Shown: positions 62,044-64,000 of the stretch, piece by piece
Layout of the letters: every line of letters begins with the position of its first letter
How positions within the stretch are numbered: position 1 is the first letter of the stretch
NCBI RefSeq assembly: GCF_023206215.1
Contig: NZ_CP065800.1
Span: 2,666,001 to 2,730,000 of the forward strand
Origin: Butyrivibrio fibrisolvens
GTDB taxonomy: Bacteria; Bacillota; Clostridia; Lachnospirales; Lachnospiraceae
Direction: 5' to 3'
Length of the DNA: 64,000 nucleotides
Notes under the pieces: model-generated
Seen by the model: only the letters and a program-made list of their open reading frames with translations
Told to the model about the DNA's origin: nothing
The model's database searches: none
Program-made: the position numbers and the translations under genes

Positions 62044-63099
62044 TTACCTGTTCCTGCTGGATGCAGACTCCTTTCGATAAGCGGAAGGAGTCATTTTTGT
62101 GTGCTTTTTAAACTGGCGGATATAGTGCTCCGTGGTGTCATATCCAACAGCTTCAGCTATGGTGGCAACACTCATGGTAGAGTTGGCAAGAAGATCCTGA
62201 CTCCGCTCTATTCGCACGGTCCTGAGGATCTCGGTGTAGGTCATGCCCGTCAGTTCTTTTATCAGCCTTGAAGTGTACTCGTTGGAATAATGGAATTTCT
62301 CGGAAAGGTCTGAGAGAGTTACCTCCTTGTAATTCTCCTGAATATACTGGATAAGGGCATATCGCTGTACATCTATGCGGCTGTCAAACAGCGGCATCTG
62401 AACTGATTCCGAGTAGTTCCTTATTATCAGATAAAAATCAAGAAGCAGGGTATTTGTAATGGCCTGGTAATGGTACTCCTGTCTGTTGAGGGATTCTGTC
62501 AGCATCCAGATAAAGGAAGTGGCTATGTCCTCATCGGAGCCTGTGTGGAACATGATGTAGTCGTTGGCTTTCTTGGCATATATATTATTCAGGAAAAAAG
62601 AACTGAGTATATTCGGGGTGTTCAGGAAGGAATAGAACATGGAATGTAAAGTATCCCTTCTAAGCATTATGTTTATGACTATGGTGTCGTCAAACACGCT
62701 GATGGAGTGTTTGATCCCGGGAGGAATAACACAGAAATCTCCCGTACGCATCTCGATGGTCCTTCCGGAGATAGTCTGGGAGCACTTGCCGTCATAGACA
62801 TAGCTCAGCTCAAAAAAGGTATGACTGTGCTCGATGGCCGGTGAATATCTCTCGTGCTTCTGTACCACTATACTGTCATTATTTGACAGGTCGAAAAAGA
62901 AGGAATCTTCGAATACCTCTGGTATTGTCTCGGGCTTTTCCAGGATCAGAAGGTGTCTGTCTAGAACAAACTTCATATCAAGTCCATTAAGAAAAGCCTT
63001 CAGGCTGTCTTTGTCCATCCTGGCATAATAGTAGTCTCTGTAAAATTTCTCAACTTCAGTAATGTCGTATATGTGCTGCTTTACCGCTGTATGATCCAT
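62044..63099 (-). CDS. AraC-family regulator with cupin sensor, divergent from a sugar ABC transporter
   Basis: A cupin-type sensor (about residues 75-170, with HSHTFFELSYVYDGKC and GDFCVIPPGIKHSI) is followed by a dimerisation part and the AraC DNA-binding domain (about 245-345; VTLSDLSEKFHYSNEYTSRL, SVATIAEAVGYDTTEHYIRQF). It should bind a sugar and activate the divergent ABC transporter genes beginning at 63328. The N-terminal 70 residues are unrecognised. Confidence 0.87.
   Translation of the reverse strand: MDHTAVKQHIYDITEVEKFYRDYYYARMDKDSLKAFLNGLDMKFVLDRHLLILEKPETIPEVFEDSFFFDLSNNDSIVVQKHERYSPAIEHSHTFFELSYVYDGKCSQTISGRTIEMRTGDFCVIPPGIKHSISVFDDTIVINIMLRRDTLHSMFYSFLNTPNILSSFFLNNIYAKKANDYIMFHTGSDEDIATSFIWMLTESLNRQEYHYQAITNTLLLDFYLIIRNYSESVQMPLFDSRIDVQRYALIQYIQENYKEVTLSDLSEKFHYSNEYTSRLIKELTGMTYTEILRTVRIERSQDLLANSTMSVATIAEAVGYDTTEHYIRQFKKHTKMTPSAYRKESASSRNR
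62066..62098 (+). terminator. Terminator of the octad-repeat membrane gene
   Basis: GACTCCTT/AAGGAGTC, then ATTTTTG; it overlaps the last codons of the AraC gene on the other strand. Confidence 0.7.
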
Positions 63100-63234
63100 A
63101 TCCTTAAGTCCCTTATATATCTGAAATGAACGTCTGATTAAAACAGCTAAATAATACCCCTAATGAAGGTGAATGTCAAAAAAGATCATATTAGTATCCG
63201 AAAAAGTAGATTTGCATCATAATAAGTCAATAAA

Positions 63235-63281
63235 ATTGAGCGATTATATGAATTATGTAAAAGCCATTTGCTCAATATAAT
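63235..63281 (+). promoter_or_regulatory. Inverted repeat and -10 box of the sugar ABC promoter
   Basis: ATTGAGC (63235-63241) pairs with GCTCAAT (63270-63276), which runs into TATAAT (63276-63281). The -35 region is poor, as expected for an activator-dependent promoter. Confidence 0.45.
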
Positions 63282-63327
63282 GAATCCATAAACAAGCAAT
63301 GTCTCAGACAGAAAGGATTCATTGGTT

Positions 63328-64000
63328 ATGAATACTCCGATTCTGGAAATGAAAAACATAACAAAAAAATTCGGAAGTGTGACTGCTCTAAACGGAGTAA
63401 ACCTTGAGGTTTACCCTGGAGAGATAAGAGGTCTCATAGGTGAGAACGGTTCGGGCAAATCCACCATATCTTCCATCGCGGCGGGAATGCAGAAGGCAAC
63501 CTCGGGGCAGATGTTGTATGAAGGAAAGGCCTGGGAACCCGAGAGCATGATCGATGCACTGAATAAAGGTATAGGAATGGTGGTTCAGGAGAGTGGAACA
63601 ATAACAGGGATCACCGTTGCGGAAAATATATTTCTGGCAGAGATGAAGAAGTTTAAAAAGGGCCTCCTTGTGGATAGAAAAAGACTCTTCGAGGAAGCGG
63701 ACAGAGCCCTTTCCAATATAGGAATAACCTCCATTTCCGGAAGAAATATGATGGACAGCCTTTCCTTCCAGGAGAGGAAGCTGGTGGAAATCGCCAAGGT
63801 CATACTTAAAAAGCCGAAGATCCTGGTGATAGATGAAACCAGCACGGCACTATCTCATGACGGAAGACAGATCATGTACGGCATCATGAAAAAGATGAAA
63901 AAAAAGGGCGGTTCAGTACTTTTTATCTCCCATGATCTTGAGGAAATAATGGAGGTCTGCGACACTCTGACAGTCCTTAGAGACGGTAATCTTATCAGGA
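63328..64000 (+). CDS. Sugar ABC transporter ATPase, MglA/RbsA type (3' end outside window)
   Basis: The first ATPase domain is visible to residue 224: Walker A GENGSGKS, Q-loop VQESGTITG, signature LSFQERKLVEIAK, Walker B ILVIDETSTAL and H-loop ISHDLEE. These double-ATPase proteins of about 500 residues power uptake of ribose, galactose, xylose or similar sugars. In the signature, Phe-Gln replaces the usual Gly-Gly/Val-Gly, as in many MglA-type first domains. AAAGGA about 10 bases ahead of ATG 63328 is the ribosome binding site. It is truncated by the window end. Confidence 0.9.
   Translation, partial: MNTPILEMKNITKKFGSVTALNGVNLEVYPGEIRGLIGENGSGKSTISSIAAGMQKATSGQMLYEGKAWEPESMIDALNKGIGMVVQESGTITGITVAENIFLAEMKKFKKGLLVDRKRLFEEADRALSNIGITSISGRNMMDSLSFQERKLVEIAKVILKKPKILVIDETSTALSHDGRQIMYGIMKKMKKKGGSVLFISHDLEEIMEVCDTLTVLRDGNLIR

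Overview
The window looks like a chromosomal segment of an AT-rich, Gram-positive, probably motile anaerobe of the Lachnospiraceae, most like Butyrivibrio or Pseudobutyrivibrio. This rests on strong AGGAGG-type ribosome binding sites, low GC, lipoproteins with lipoboxes, AraC-regulated plant-polysaccharide genes, and many chemoreceptor and cyclic-di-GMP genes. The assignment is inference from style and gene families, not from a marker gene. I saw no rRNA, tRNA or CRISPR array.

Layout. 1-8 kb: the end of an M29 aminopeptidase, a DUF4886 SGNH hydrolase, a Nudix hydrolase, zinc-ribbon and lipoprotein envelope genes, a YhfC-type membrane protease, and an overlapping MerR/YbjQ pair. 8-13 kb: a chemoreceptor, a PrsW protease, and an intact IS200/IS605 element (tnpA, tnpB) inserted exactly at the end of prsW. 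13-20 kb: a broken antitoxin, a lipoprotein, an MBL hydrolase, a YwaF-like protein, then kptA, a membrane protein, a zinc macrodomain and a SirTM sirtuin, which together form an NAD/ADP-ribose neighbourhood. A Crp/Fnr gene beside it is killed by one stop codon.

20.5-30.2 kb is a sugar-utilisation locus: an AraC regulator diverges from a GPH symporter, GH2, GH78, GH1 and a sugar isomerase/epimerase. 30.4-37.4 kb is a decaying accessory stretch: a homopolymer frameshift, a flavodoxin gene split by a DDE insertion sequence, an amber-interrupted ORF, plus intact hydrolase, cupin, EamA and PAP2 genes. 37.5-57.4 kb is rich in signalling: a FIST-GGDEF protein, a membrane GGDEF protein, an EAL-PAS protein with a degenerate GGDEF, and a solute-binding protein paired with a chemoreceptor. 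Among these lie an adenosine-deaminase-like protein with a Rossmann-like tail, a NYN-domain protein, and a MATE exporter split by an IS110 element.

57.6-64 kb: a GNAT acetyltransferase, a GH35 beta-galactosidase preceded by three 56-bp repeats that each carry a perfect 22-bp palindrome, a membrane protein with an asparagine-rich octad tail, and an AraC regulator divergent from a sugar ABC ATPase cut by the window end.

The best candidates for new biology are the 56-bp palindrome repeats with a paired base change, the deaminase plus Rossmann-like fusion, the KptA-macrodomain-SirTM cluster, and a promoter-sized repeat shared by the MBL and kptA genes. Several genes are broken in ways that can be reconstructed to the base.
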